A stretch of DNA of 64,000 bases from positions 71,691,536 through 71,755,535 of the forward strand of contig OX352764.1 of NCBI GenBank assembly GCA_947095585.1, given 5' to 3'. The notes beneath the pieces were generated by a model. That model saw only the letters and a list, made by a program, of their open reading frames with translations, was not told where the DNA came from and did no database searches. Source of the DNA: Nephrocerus scutellatus. Lineage: Eukaryota; Arthropoda; Insecta; Diptera; Pipunculidae. Position numbers and translations under genes: made by a program. Every line of letters begins with the position of its first letter. The stretch's first letter is position 1. Of the stretch, positions 33,231-43,594 are shown one piece after another.

Positions 33231-33810
33231 TGGAGTTGAAGTTGGAGTCCTTGCCAAGAAAGAAAGGGTATATTAATGACATACGAAACCGAAACCCAAA
33301 GGCTTGACAACCCTTCTACTTTGATAGCGGGTTAAATATGTACATTCATTTTCCCAACAATCACAGACCTACCTATAGCCCCGTATAGAGGCGGTCTCGT
33401 CCATCGAAATCTGCGAAATTTCGTTGTAATAATAATATTTTACCATTGCAGTCGATTTATAATTTATGTTCTGGATGTGGGTTTTCATTGCGCTTACTTT
33501 ATACTTTAATTGCTTGTTTTATTCAAGCTGTCAGAAATATCAGGAAGTAAATGTAATAAATTAGCAAAGGCAACATCTCAATAAACCTCTTAAAATGTTT
33601 TTTTTTTTTGCATTGTTGTTACTTTATACGAGATGAGCAGTCTATACTCTTGCATTTTCTGTATTACAATATCCAAAATATTCATTAAATCAATGAATAC
33701 ACGAACTTGAGTTTTTAATATTTCCATCAAAAACTGGTTTGTTTGCTTTATAAAAAAAGCATATATGCAGTATGTTTTTAAAATAAAGGAAATATTTTCC
33801 TTATTTATTA

Positions 33811-34135
33811 CTAGCGGAAATACCCAGCGTTTTCCGGCTGCCCCATCCCACTGACCCGGACCTAACTGATTACCCGCCCACAGACCACCCTTCCACTTAC
33901 CACCCAGCCACCCAGAAAACTATAGAATCGACACTAATGTTGGGAAAAATAACAAACATTCCTCAAATTTATATAATAGGTAAATATACATTACCAAATA
34001 TAATTAAGTACTTGTGTGTAGATTATAAATGAAACGCAATTTTAAACCCTCTTGTTTGGCGAAAATATGCATCCACACATCAGTGAAGCATCTTAAAAAA
34101 ATTAATTGATATGATCAACGGTGTGGATTTGATTA
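33811..34135 (-). mobile_element. Helitron-like 3' end (CTAG terminus), minus orientation
   Basis: Read on the minus strand, the copy ends 'cagccggaaaacgctgggta' then TTTCCGCTAG at 33811, followed by T. It aligns along about 325 bp with the plus-strand copy ending at 27448, sharing 'tgtttgttattt', 'gtgtcgattct' and the tract of two GGTGG-type motifs. No coding sequence. Confidence 0.6.
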
Positions 34136-34139
34136 AGAA

Positions 34140-35150
34140 GCAAACAAACATACTTTAATTTTTATATAGTAATGAATATAATAAAGAAACAAAAGAGTCA
34201 AAAAGCACTAAAATTATATTAGAGTCTTTAGTGCATGCACTTTAATTTTGTAATTATATATGTATGACTTCGCTTATTTAATGCTATGTTATACTCGCTT
34301 ATGGGTTGGGAAAGAACCATCTCTCAATTTGATTTATTTTCCCATTAGGAAAATTGTACTCAAGATATCACTGTGATGATTTGATGTATTTCTTCGGCAA
34401 CCAGCGGCAAAACAAATTCATTACACGAATTGCATATAAAAATAAAACGAAACTCGAAAGAATATTACTACAGAGGGAATAAAACAACCCGAATCGAGTG
34501 ACACAAAACAGAACACTGAAGCACTTAGAGAACAAAAAGCAATTTCATCCAAGTCATTCTGATAAAAGGATAACAAATTTACACAATGCTGAAATACCGA
34601 TTTAGAGTAAAACAAATGCAATAAAAGTTGAATATGAAAAAACTGAAATTTAGGAAAGTCAACAAAAAAAATATTTTCTTTTGCTGGAAGATAAGTTTAT
34701 TTGGATATTTCTAATGGATGATTGAAAGGTTTCAATACTTCATACATTCCACATAATCGGTTTCCTCTAACCTTTTTATAATACCTAATTGAAGTGAAAT
34801 ATTCGTTAGGATTATTTTAATAAACGAAACTCATTATCATTCGTTTTATTATTATTTTGAGCCTGCGTGCATGCTTTTACTATTCTGTGTGTTTTTTACT
34901 TTTGTTGTGATACTTCTTTTTACCGTGGTACTGTCTATTCTAAGATTTTTTAATAAAGTGCAGCTAAATCAAGTTACTTTTGGAGACTGATCCATACACC
35001 GTTCACGTGCCTGATGCAAGTAAAATAGTTTTTTGATAAGGTTACGATATAGATGCCGAGGCAACCGCAATATTGTTGGTGAGATAGGCGTAATGTGTTT
35101 TGAAAATCGGGCAGCAGACTTGATATAGTTGGGCTTATTGTGAAACAACT
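34140..35150. other. No recognisable feature
   Basis: AT-rich spacer. No supported gene or repeat on either strand. Confidence 0.4.
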
Positions 35151-35154
35151 CTAA

Positions 35155-36395
35155 CGACATCAGCAGAGCTTTTATATCCTCTTGTCGAGAGAGCTTGGAA
35201 GGCAGAAAGTTTCCCTGACGATTGGAAGAAGGGAATGATTGGCAAGCTCCCTAAAAAAGGTAGTCTTATGGAGTGCGTAAACTGGAGAGGCATTTGCGTT
35301 CTTCCTGCAGTTTCAAAGGTAATAGCCAAAGTAATACTTGAGCGAATTAAGGAACATCTGAAAGATACACTCGATGGCGAACAAGCAGGTTTCCGCACTG
35401 GATCCTCCTGTGTAGACCACATAAGCACCCTGTGGATCATTATTGAACAGTGCGTTGAATTCCGGTCACCACTGCACCTGCTGTTCATCGATTTTGAGAA
35501 GGCGTTTGACAGTGTCAAGAGACAGTTTATCTAGCTCGCCTTGCGCAGGAGAGGTATCCTAAGTGGGGTACGACAATATCTATCGCCGATACTTTTTTTG
35601 TTGGTGATTAGCGATGTACTTCGCGCAGCTTTATCTACTGGAAACGGAGGAATTCGTTGGACTCTTTCATCTCAACTCAAACATCTGGACTACACTGACG
35701 ACGTTTGTTTACTCTCACACAGGAATTTGGAGCTGCACCAAATGACAAGAAATGTGGAAAGGGTGACAAATGTTGCAGGTTTGAGAATTAATACTAACAA
35801 AAACAAAATCATCAACCTCGGCACTAACTCAGTAGCTCAAGTAAACATTGCTGGACTGCCGATAGACAGAGGAGAGAGTTTCCAATATCTTGGGAGTATT
35901 GTCTCGCCCGAAGGTGGAACCGAACAGGACATTGTCAACCGAATCGGCAAAGCAAAATCGGTGTTTGGAATGATGTCCAAGATATGGCGAAGCAATGCGA
36001 TCAGCTTAAACACCGAGCTGCGGCTGTTCCGCTCAAATGTTGAATCTGTGCTGTTGTATGGGTGCAGCACTTGGAGGGTGACCGCTACTATCACAAAAAG
36101 ATTACAAACGTTCGTAAATAGGTGCCTACGGAACATCTGAAGGGAAGTGTCAGTGGATTGGTCATATACTACGAAAAGGCGACAGTTCCATAGCAAACTA
36201 CGTAATGCAATGGAATCCGTTATCTCAGGATGGTAGAAAACGTGTCGTCCGAGAAATACATAGCGCAGAACAGTTGAGGAGGAGTCACGGCAATTAGGGA
36301 AGAGTTGGAGCTCATTGTCAGGAACCGCACGCGATGGTGCGTAGGCGTAGTAGAGTCCCTAGGACCTACAAGCGGATTAGGACATAAGTAGGTAA
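35155..36395 (+). pseudogene. RTE-like non-LTR retrotransposon copy 2
   Basis: Plus strand, same family as 24491-26350. It begins SAELLYPLVERAWKAE and continues IGKLPKKGSLMECVNWRGIC, EQAGFRTGSSCVDHIS and LLFIDFEKAFDSVKR (first catalytic Asp), exactly the block deleted in copy 1. A stop after RQFI and a deletion then lead to GILSGVRQYLSPILF. The active-site motif has mutated to LDYTDDVCLL. The thumb (YLGSIVSPEGGTEQDI, VLLYGCSTWRV) is intact to RCLRNI at 36138. The WPNRISNEHLY segment is deleted, and the C terminus to about 36395 is read only through frameshifts. Confidence 0.88.
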
Positions 36396-36409
36396 AGTAA
36401 GTTATGTTG

Positions 36410-38850
36410 AAAATGTGATTACTTGTTGTTGTTTGTTGTGTGTTGAATGTTATCAAGCCGTTGTGGATAAATTATGACTTATCTGCTAGCATAAGTGGTT
36501 GATGGATATTAAAATTAATAACGTTAACCTTCGGTAGTTAATATGATGGTACACATTACTCATCCATTACCGCAGTCTGAAGATATGAAAATACTATAAA
36601 TCTGTTCATGAGTATTCCATGCTAATGGCAAAATGACAATAATAATAATTACTTCTTGGATATAAATTTTATATTTATATTCGAAATCATCATAAAAAAT
36701 AACTTAAACCATGAAGTGGACTCTTAACTTTTTTTTTATAATGTACACACGCTAAAGGGTTTACACTTTTATAATGCGTGTGCGTTAGGAAATTAGAGAG
36801 AGGAAAAGATGAGATATCTATGCACGCGTGTCTTAAACGACTGCAGATAATATCAGTGCGGAAACACAGAATCAGGCAATTTATTCCACATAATTGATAA
36901 TTTAAAGTCACTTTTGAGTAAGAAATAGACGAGTTCTAATATATAACATAGAGATAACCGAGAAAATCAAAAGGTCGTTACAACAAACTGCTGTTGAAAG
37001 AAAATTAAATTAAAAATTTAGATGATTTAGCATATTGCACCCAAAAATAATTTTTTGTTATCTTACAAGGTCTAAAGAAAGTGCTGTGCCATTTTTTGAA
37101 TCTATATAAAGTTGTTTTGGAGTTGTCTTTTTAGCATTAATTGCCACCAGATTAGTGAATACGTTCATAATAAAAATAAATAATTTTATAAACAACGAAA
37201 TTTTACATTTATGTAATGCGCTCGAACAGCTCGTTTTTTTCAAAAATGGAATGGATTTGGTGCATTGCAGAAAACTGATATTTCATTACAAACTAAAAAT
37301 GTATTCTAAAGAGGACAATAATAACTGTAGCCAATAACACCCAATGTAGGTTGTGCTTCACAATGGCGAAATTACCCAGGACTAAGATCCATTCAATATA
37401 AATGTAGACTGCATTTGGTTTGTCCCTTTTTTGAATTCCAATAACTTTGTCTGGCTTAATAAACTACTTTTGCTGTTGTTTTATGTGGCGCTTGTGGCAC
37501 GAAAACATACTTCCTACTTAGACTGGCTTCTTTTTCTTTATCATACCTATACGAGTATATTATACGTAGTGTATGAGGGCAAAATAGGAATATTAAACAG
37601 GGCAATAAATACGAACTCTTTTTTGGTATATGGGTAATACCCAAAACAGTACGTAAAGAAATTGAAATTCGATTTTCTTTCCTAACCTTACTACCGTTTT
37701 ATATGAATTTTTTAAGTTTGTAATATTGAAGTTTAACAATGTAAATTGTTAAAGCCTATTATGAGTTATGCACGTTATTATATACGTCATATTAAAATAA
37801 GAACGGACGAAATCAACGAATCGAAACAAAATTGATTTTAAGTTTATAAGCTCACTAAGTAGTCCAATTAATATATTATTTTGCCTATGAAAGATATACG
37901 TACCATCAATTAAATTAAATTAAAGCTTGGCTGAAAATCAGTCTATTTTATTAAATACTATATGACCTTTTATTAAAATTAATATAATTTTGGTTCATTG
38001 TAAATTTATTTTAAAGCAAATTGTAAATCCTTATGTTTTATATGATTTTATGATTGAATAATGTTGCGAAATAAACTGTTGCTTTAGCTACAAGTGTCGT
38101 CATCGCTACATCGGACAACAGAAACAGTTTACCTGCAAAGTTATTGTTACGATTCCTCCCACTAACCAAAATTTATTTTTCCATTAATTGTCACTGACGG
38201 AAATACAATACATAAATTGCAACCTTAGGTAGCGCATTTCAAGTTCAATTTCACAATTCAACTAGTTGGTGAGTCCTTAACCAACAAATTCTGGAAGTAT
38301 CAATGAATGATTCAAATCTCAGAAAATTCAATTCGTATCCTGCGGATATTCACCTTAATGCAATGGGGGTGCGACCAAGCTTGATGCAGGTAAATTGCTT
38401 GTGTCGGCAGTAAATATCGTTCTTGACGACGACCAGAAGTTCGAATTGCTAAATTGAATTTACTCCACAACTCACTGTATAGAACAGGCAGTGCAAGTGA
38501 ATAGAAAGCACGCTCTCTCTCTCTAAAAGGCAATGAATCTAAGTGTTGCAACTTGCAACGTTGTGCCACGAAATGGTTTGACATATGAATGTACCAGAAG
38601 CTCATCTGTGGTGATAAAAGTTTCCAGCGAATTCTTGATGGTTTTTGTCTGCGATCAAAATCAAGTCTTTTCTGGCACTGCTCTGTTGGATGTTTGCACG
38701 TCACAAATACTTGCATGCAAACAATAACAAAGCTCGGTGGATGTGATTATGTACTTTACATGCTTTTAAGCCGGAATATGTGCTATGAGTATATGTATTA
38801 GTTTATTTGTCAGCAAGGATTCTGCTATACTTTATTGATTTAGTTGACAT
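36410..38850. other. Mostly unassigned sequence
   Basis: AT-rich. A minus frame of 134 codons (38716-38312, starts MQVFVTCKHPTEQCQKRLDF) crosses a CT-rich run that encodes RERER. It has no recognisable domain and is not called as a gene. Confidence 0.35.
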
Positions 38851-38859
38851 TAAGTATAA

Positions 38860-39905
38860 AAAAACAACCCATAAAAATTTTTCATGTAAATTTTTCTCTA
38901 ATAGGGGATACATATGTGTGCAAATATTGAACCGGGTTAATTTGGAAAAAATTAATATTATTTTTCAAAAACTATTCTCACCGGAGAAACACATGTATAA
39001 AAAAAATTTGTGTGGGAAAAAAATTAAAACCAAAAACTCAAAAATTTTTGCAAAAAGTTCGGTCTATCGGAGATACGCATATGTTTACAATTTAAAGTAA
39101 ATCGGGCTAAGTTTTAAAAAAAATGAATGGCCCCGCCCCCGGCCCTCAGGGCCCATTCGCTCCAAAAATTTACTAAAACGTTTGTCCATTGTGATAAACA
39201 TATGATTAAAATTTGAAGAAAATCAGAAATTTGTCCAAAAAGTTTTGTCTATCGGAGATACACATGTGTATAAAATTTTTTCAAAATCGGGTACATTTTT
39301 ATTTTAAATTTGTATGAGGCCCCACCCGGCCCCAGTGCCCGGCGTCTGTAAAATTTCTACAAAAAGTTTTGTCCATCGGAGATAACAGCGTGTTTTAATT
39401 TGAAAAAATTCGGGTTAATTTTTTTAAAAAATTTGTTGGGGCCTTATGACCCTGGGGTCTCCAAAATTTTTACAAAAAGTGTTGTCCATGGAGATACACA
39501 CGTATATAAAACTTGAAGAAAATCGGGTAAATTGTTTTTAAAAAAAAATGGGACCCACGACCTCGGGGCCTGGGGTATCCAAAATTTTTACAAAAAGTGT
39601 TGTCAAAGGAGATACACATGTGTATACAATTTGAAGAAAATCGGGTTAATTTTTTTTCTATTTATGGGGCCCCACGACCCTGGGATCTCCAAAATTTTTA
39701 CAAAAAGTGTTTTCCATCGGAGATACACATTTGTATAAAATTTTAAGAAAATTGGGTAAATTTTGTAAAATACCCCGAGGTCCGAAAAGAAAGTATTGTC
39801 ACCGGAAATATATATGTGTGCAAAATTTCAATAAAATTGGGCTTTGGGAAGTGGGTTAAAAATTGATCAGAAAATCTCACCAGCCAGCCAGCCACGGGCA
39901 CGCAA
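38860..39905 (-). repeat. Rpt-A tandem array
   Basis: Six to eight imperfect units of about 110-135 bp, each with 'ttgaagaaaatcgggt', 'cccacgaccc..ggg' and 'ccaaaatttttacaaaaagt', then 'gtgttgtccatcggagatac' and 'acatgtgtataaaa'. The array makes short plus frames rich in Lys/Phe/Ile that are artefacts. It is the longest run of this family in the window. Confidence 0.8.
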
Positions 39906-40560
39906 ATTAAAAATTTAAATTTTTCTTGTAAATTCTCTGATCGGAGATTCGATTTTGTGGTGAATTCCCCATTTGGTATAAAAACATAACAGCCACAGCG
40001 CACGGTTAATGCGACGTACACACAACGACGTTCGAAGTACCACTTAAATTATTTCTTTTGAGTTGAGTTAAGCTGTAAAGCAGTTGAGTGCGAAACCAGT
40101 TCTTCATATATTCGTAATATTGTACAAAACACAAATTTTCTATACTCTCTGCTCTCTGCTCTCTGATGCAACGCAAAAACAAAACAACCCCAATCGCAGC
40201 GCTGCCTACATTGTATCACTCATCAGCGCACACAGAACACAGTCAGTATAGTATGAAATGATATGATGTCGCTACATAGGAAAAAAATGTATATGGGAGC
40301 CCCCCGATCCCGATGCCCGATCTTTCTGAAATGTTTGCAAAAAGTGTTTTCCATCGGAGATACACATTTGCATAAAATTTTAAAAAAATCGGGTAAATTT
40401 TGTAAAATATTTGTATGGGAGCCCCCCGACCCCTAGGTCAGAGGGGTCACAAAATTTAATAGAATAGAAAGGAAAAATACATGTGTGCAAAATTTCAATA
40501 AAATCGGGCTATTAAAAATTTATTAGAAGTTAATATAGAGAATTTAAAAAAGTTATTGCA
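39906..40560 (-). repeat. Rpt-A non-tandem section and terminal block
   Basis: Contains the inverted counterpart of the 20160-20270 segment ('gcgcacacagaacacagtca'), two more tandem units, and the terminal block 'gttaatatagagaattt' ending about 40555, as at 17685 and (inverted) 59405. Confidence 0.6.
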
Positions 40561-40703
40561 TAAAAACTTTAAAAAGTGGTTTTTCTGTTTATATCAAGCG
40601 AGTTACGCTAAGAAAGTAATGAAGTTGGTCCAGAATACGGTAAGAGTAGAGTTAAAAATGAGTTTCCTACGGCTTTTACTATTATTTAACCCAGTGACAT
40701 ACT

Positions 40704-40845
40704 ATCGTGGCTCAGTGGATTAGTGCATAGCTTTTGAGCAGGATGTTCGTGGTTGGAATCCGAGTAACACCAAAACACATCTCAACCTAGCGAGAAGCTA
40801 AGCCTTGGACCGCAATGGTCTGTCGTGCCAAATATTATTATTATA
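40704..40845 (+). mobile_element. tRNA-derived SINE
   Basis: An internal RNA polymerase III promoter is visible: A box TGGCTCAGTGG at 40708-40718 and B box GGTTGGAATCC at 40751-40761 (consensus GGTTCGAATCC, one change), spaced as in a tRNA. A non-tRNA body follows ('gagaagctaagccttggacc', 'gcaatggtctgtcgtgcc') and a TTATTATTATTATAA tail. The body and tail recur without the promoter at 33160, 48640 (minus), 7600 (minus) and 21400 (minus), which defines a family. Non-autonomous; the partner LINE is unknown. Confidence 0.8.
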
Positions 40846-40855
40846 ACATACCGCT

Positions 40856-41360
40856 AACATTTAAACATATGGTATTCCTATATATTTTTTCCAATATCCG
40901 ATTTCACAAATATGCAAACTGAAACCCACGATTTATAGCATTAGACTATTTTGGTTCTTGTTGTCAAACAAGATTAAAATCTTTATATTTTCTTTTTAAT
41001 AAGTAATGGACTTTTAGTGCTGTAAGTACAATGTACGATGCGATAAGATGTAAAAGCTGCCAGTTTACTGGCATATCCTACTGCGAACTGTGAGGTATTT
41101 TATTTTTAGAAGAATTTAGATAAATTCCGAGTTAATGCATTTTTTTTCTTTACTTCTATGAGTAATTGAACCATCCGATATTTAGTCAAGGCTATGTATA
41201 GTTTAAGGTTTATAACCCACTTGCGTATATTAAAATATTTGTTACATGTAAAATAAGACTTTCATGATATCCTTTAATTCAACACATTAAAACTGTATTC
41301 ATTACGACTTTAAAACGTAACCACATTAATCATCTATTAATTATTCATTTTTACTTACAG
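40856..41360. other. No recognisable feature
   Basis: AT-rich spacer. Confidence 0.4.
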
Positions 41361-41533
41361 ATGCCATGAACCATACAAGGTATATAATTAACACGGACAC
41401 CCGAAGTGCTGAGAATCTCATTATGGCATTCTTGTGGAAGAAGATGTCGATGTCAATATTTATATGTACTTGCAAACCCACCTATTACGGTAATTGCCCT
41501 CCGTGGAGTGTTGATAGTTTAAATTTTAATTAA
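41361..41533 (+). other. Candidate orphan 3' exon
   Basis: A polypyrimidine/TTACTTACAG acceptor at 41360 precedes a frame from the ATG at 41366 to a TAA at 41531-41533 (55 residues: MNHTRYIINTDTRSAENLIM, then AFLWKKMSMSIFICT and CPPWSVDSLNFN). No transposon resemblance is recognised and no upstream exon was found. It could be a terminal exon of an unannotated host gene or chance. Confidence 0.22.
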
Positions 41534-41582
41534 GTTGCCGTTTAAATATGAGTCATTTAAAAGAAGTAATAAACAAGTAAGG

Positions 41583-42255
41583 GTAGGCTGTGTCGGATAA
41601 ACGGCCGCGGGATTTGAGCGTGACAACGTCTGCCCGGGACGAAATAAAAGATAACAAAGATTTTCTTTTCATTGGGACGGACACACGAACGGACATCTCA
41701 AAACGGCATAGTTCCCAAAATTCCAGACCATAAGACCATATTCAGAATTTCCATGGGAACAAGTCTTATAGGCGCATCTTAGTCCTACATTTCGAATTTC
41801 ATGCGAATCGCTTGAGAAATTGCTTTGTTCCCGAGATTCCAGACCATAAGACCACGTTTCAGAATTTCCATAGGAACAAGTCTTATAGTCGCATCTTAGT
41901 TCTACATTCCGAATTTCATGCGAATCGCTTGAGAAATTGCTTTGTTCCCGAAATTCCTGACCATAATGACCATATTAAAGAATTTCCACAGGAGCAAGTC
42001 GCATCTTAGTCCTACATTCCGAATTTCATGCGAATCGCTTGAGAAATTGCTTTGTTCCTGAAATTCCAGAACATATTGACCATATTCCAGAATTTCCATA
42101 CGAGCAAGTCTTATAGTCGCATTTTAATCCTACATTCCGAATTTCATACAAATCGCTTCAGAAATGGCGTAGTTCCCAAGACATTTAACAGTGTCTTATA
42201 ACAGTGTCTCACTTAACATTTTACTTTTTTGCACATGTACCCCTAAAAGCTTGTA
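41583..42255 (+). repeat. Rpt-B copy with four tandem units of 110-118 bp
   Basis: The head 'gggtaggctgtgtcggataa' and 'gcgtgacaacgtctgcccgg' is followed by repeats of 'cgaatttcatgcgaatcgct' starting at 41793, 41910, 42020 and 42138 (periods 117, 110, 118). It ends in 'aacattttacttttttgcac'. The 26643 copy shares the head and tail with one unit. The family therefore expands by tandem duplication inside a defined element. Confidence 0.82.
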
Positions 42256-42590
42256 GTGGGATTTTATTCAAATATTGTACTCATGTTTATTTTCGATGAC
42301 AACACTTTTTGTAAAAATTTAGAAGTGATAAGGTCAAAAGGCGGAGGCGACCCGATACAATTTGTTTAAAAATTAACCCGATTTTATTCATATGTTTTAC
42401 TCATGTGTATATCCGGTGAAAACACTTTTAGTAAAAATTCGGGCTCGCTTATTAATTTTTAATTTTTAAAATCAATCCGATTTTGTTTTTTTTTAACTTC
42501 GCACACATATGTTTCTCTGATTAGGGAATTTAACGAAAATTTTTAATTTATATGGGTTATAACACCTAACAGTAGCAGCCGAAAAAAATG
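42256..42590 (+). repeat. Rpt-A fragment
   Basis: Units with 'aacccgattttattcatatg', 'acaacactttttgtaaaaat' and 'cgattttgtttttttttaac', running to a 'gggaatttaacg' end. It directly follows the Rpt-B tail and precedes the mariner element. Confidence 0.55.
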
Positions 42591-42637
42591 GAGTTAAAAA
42601 TATCGTTGAGTAAGAACAAAGTTGTACTACGTATATA

Positions 42638-43585
42638 CAGGGTGGCTGAGACCAAGTGTTACCAAATGAAAACGCTGTAATTTTTTTAATTTTGATTATT
42701 TTTTATTGAAATTTCGTGGAATATGTTGAAAACATATTATATTTTATGAAAAACATGTTACTGCTCGATATGACATCCTTTGGCTCTGATTATTTGATTC
42801 AGTATTCCATAGAAAGCATTGCATGCTGACATCTTTTGGGCAATACAACAAAGGCCGAACGTGGGCTTGCGGAATTTTATTCCATTCTCGAACAAGAGCT
42901 GACTTCAATGCATCAACACTTTCTTATATTTTAGTGGACACCTTACTCTCCAAAATGGACCATATGGAGAAATCCATGGGATTCAAGTCTGGTGAATATG
43001 GTGGTCATTCTTTCGACGAAACAGCCGCGGAACGCAATTTTGTAAAAATTGCTGTGTCGCTCGACGGTGCCGAGTCCTGTTGGAATGTCCAACGGTTCGA
43101 ACCAAAGTGTTTAAGTGCCCAAGGTAGCAAAACATCGTTTAGGATCTTTTGGCGGTACACCTCTTGGTTTACCTTGACTCCATGTTCGATGAAGACCAGA
43201 GGAGTGCGTCCATCTGCAGTCACTGTAGTCCAAACCATAAACTGGTGATTGCTTGCGCATGGCAACTCTTGTGTCCAAATTATCGTTGGACTTATGCTCT
43301 AACCAAACACGATCATTTTGTTTATTCACATACTGTTGAATGGTGAAAATTTTCTCATCAGAAAAGACAATTTTTGGAATCTCATCACGTTCGGTCAGCA
43401 TGCAATGCTTTCTATGGAAGACTGAATCAAATAATCAGAGCCAAAGGAGGTCATATCGAGCAGTAACATGTTTTTCATAAAATGTAATATGTTTTCAACA
43501 TATTCCACGAAATTTCAATAAAAAATAATCAAAATTAAAAAAATTACAGCGTTTTCATTTGGTAACACTTGGTCTCAGCCACCCG
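42638..43585. mobile_element. Mariner element with 192-bp inverted repeats containing transposase coding
   Basis: Left end CAGGGTGGCTGAGACCAAG after TATA at 42634-42637; right end (inverted) GGGTGGCTGAGACCAAG, followed by GTATA. The arms 42638-42830 and 43394-43585 are inverted copies with only a few differences. Mariner termini are normally about 30 bp. Here the left arm holds the transposase C terminus, and the right arm repeats that same sequence inverted, in place of the transposase N terminus. The total of 948 bp is shorter than a full mariner of about 1.3 kb, so one end was replaced by a copy of the other. Confidence 0.88.
42735..43403 (-). pseudogene. Mariner transposase, N-terminal domain replaced
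   Basis: Minus-strand reading from about 43403 starts MLTERDEIPKIVFSDEKIFT (first Asp of the DD34D triad) and VNKQNDRVWLEH. A frameshift follows, then HQFMVWTTVTADGRTPLVFI and RWTFQQDSAPS (second Asp). A damaged stretch and stop then lead to PPYSPDLNPMDFSIWSILES (third Asp), a stop in the STKI-ESV segment, and LVREWNKIPQAHVRPLLYC. The C-terminal WNTESNNQSQRMSYRAVTC lies inside the left inverted repeat. The helix-turn-helix DNA-binding N terminus is absent. Inactive, but its ends could still be mobilised in trans. Confidence 0.88.
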
Positions 43586-43594
43586 TATAATCTA

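Noticed and set aside
38312..38716. 134-codon minus-strand frame
   Set aside because: It crosses a CT simple repeat, has no family resemblance and overlaps open frames on the other strand.
38860..39960. Regular repeats as a CRISPR array
   Set aside because: The sequence is eukaryotic. The repeats are diverged 110-135-bp units without unique spacers, and there are no cas genes.
40704..40775. Functional tRNA gene
   Set aside because: A and B boxes are present, but the cloverleaf is not maintained, and the unit continues into a SINE body and TTA tail found elsewhere.
42823..43248. 141-codon plus-strand frame
   Set aside because: It is the antisense of the mariner transposase, which reads with catalytic motifs on the minus strand.
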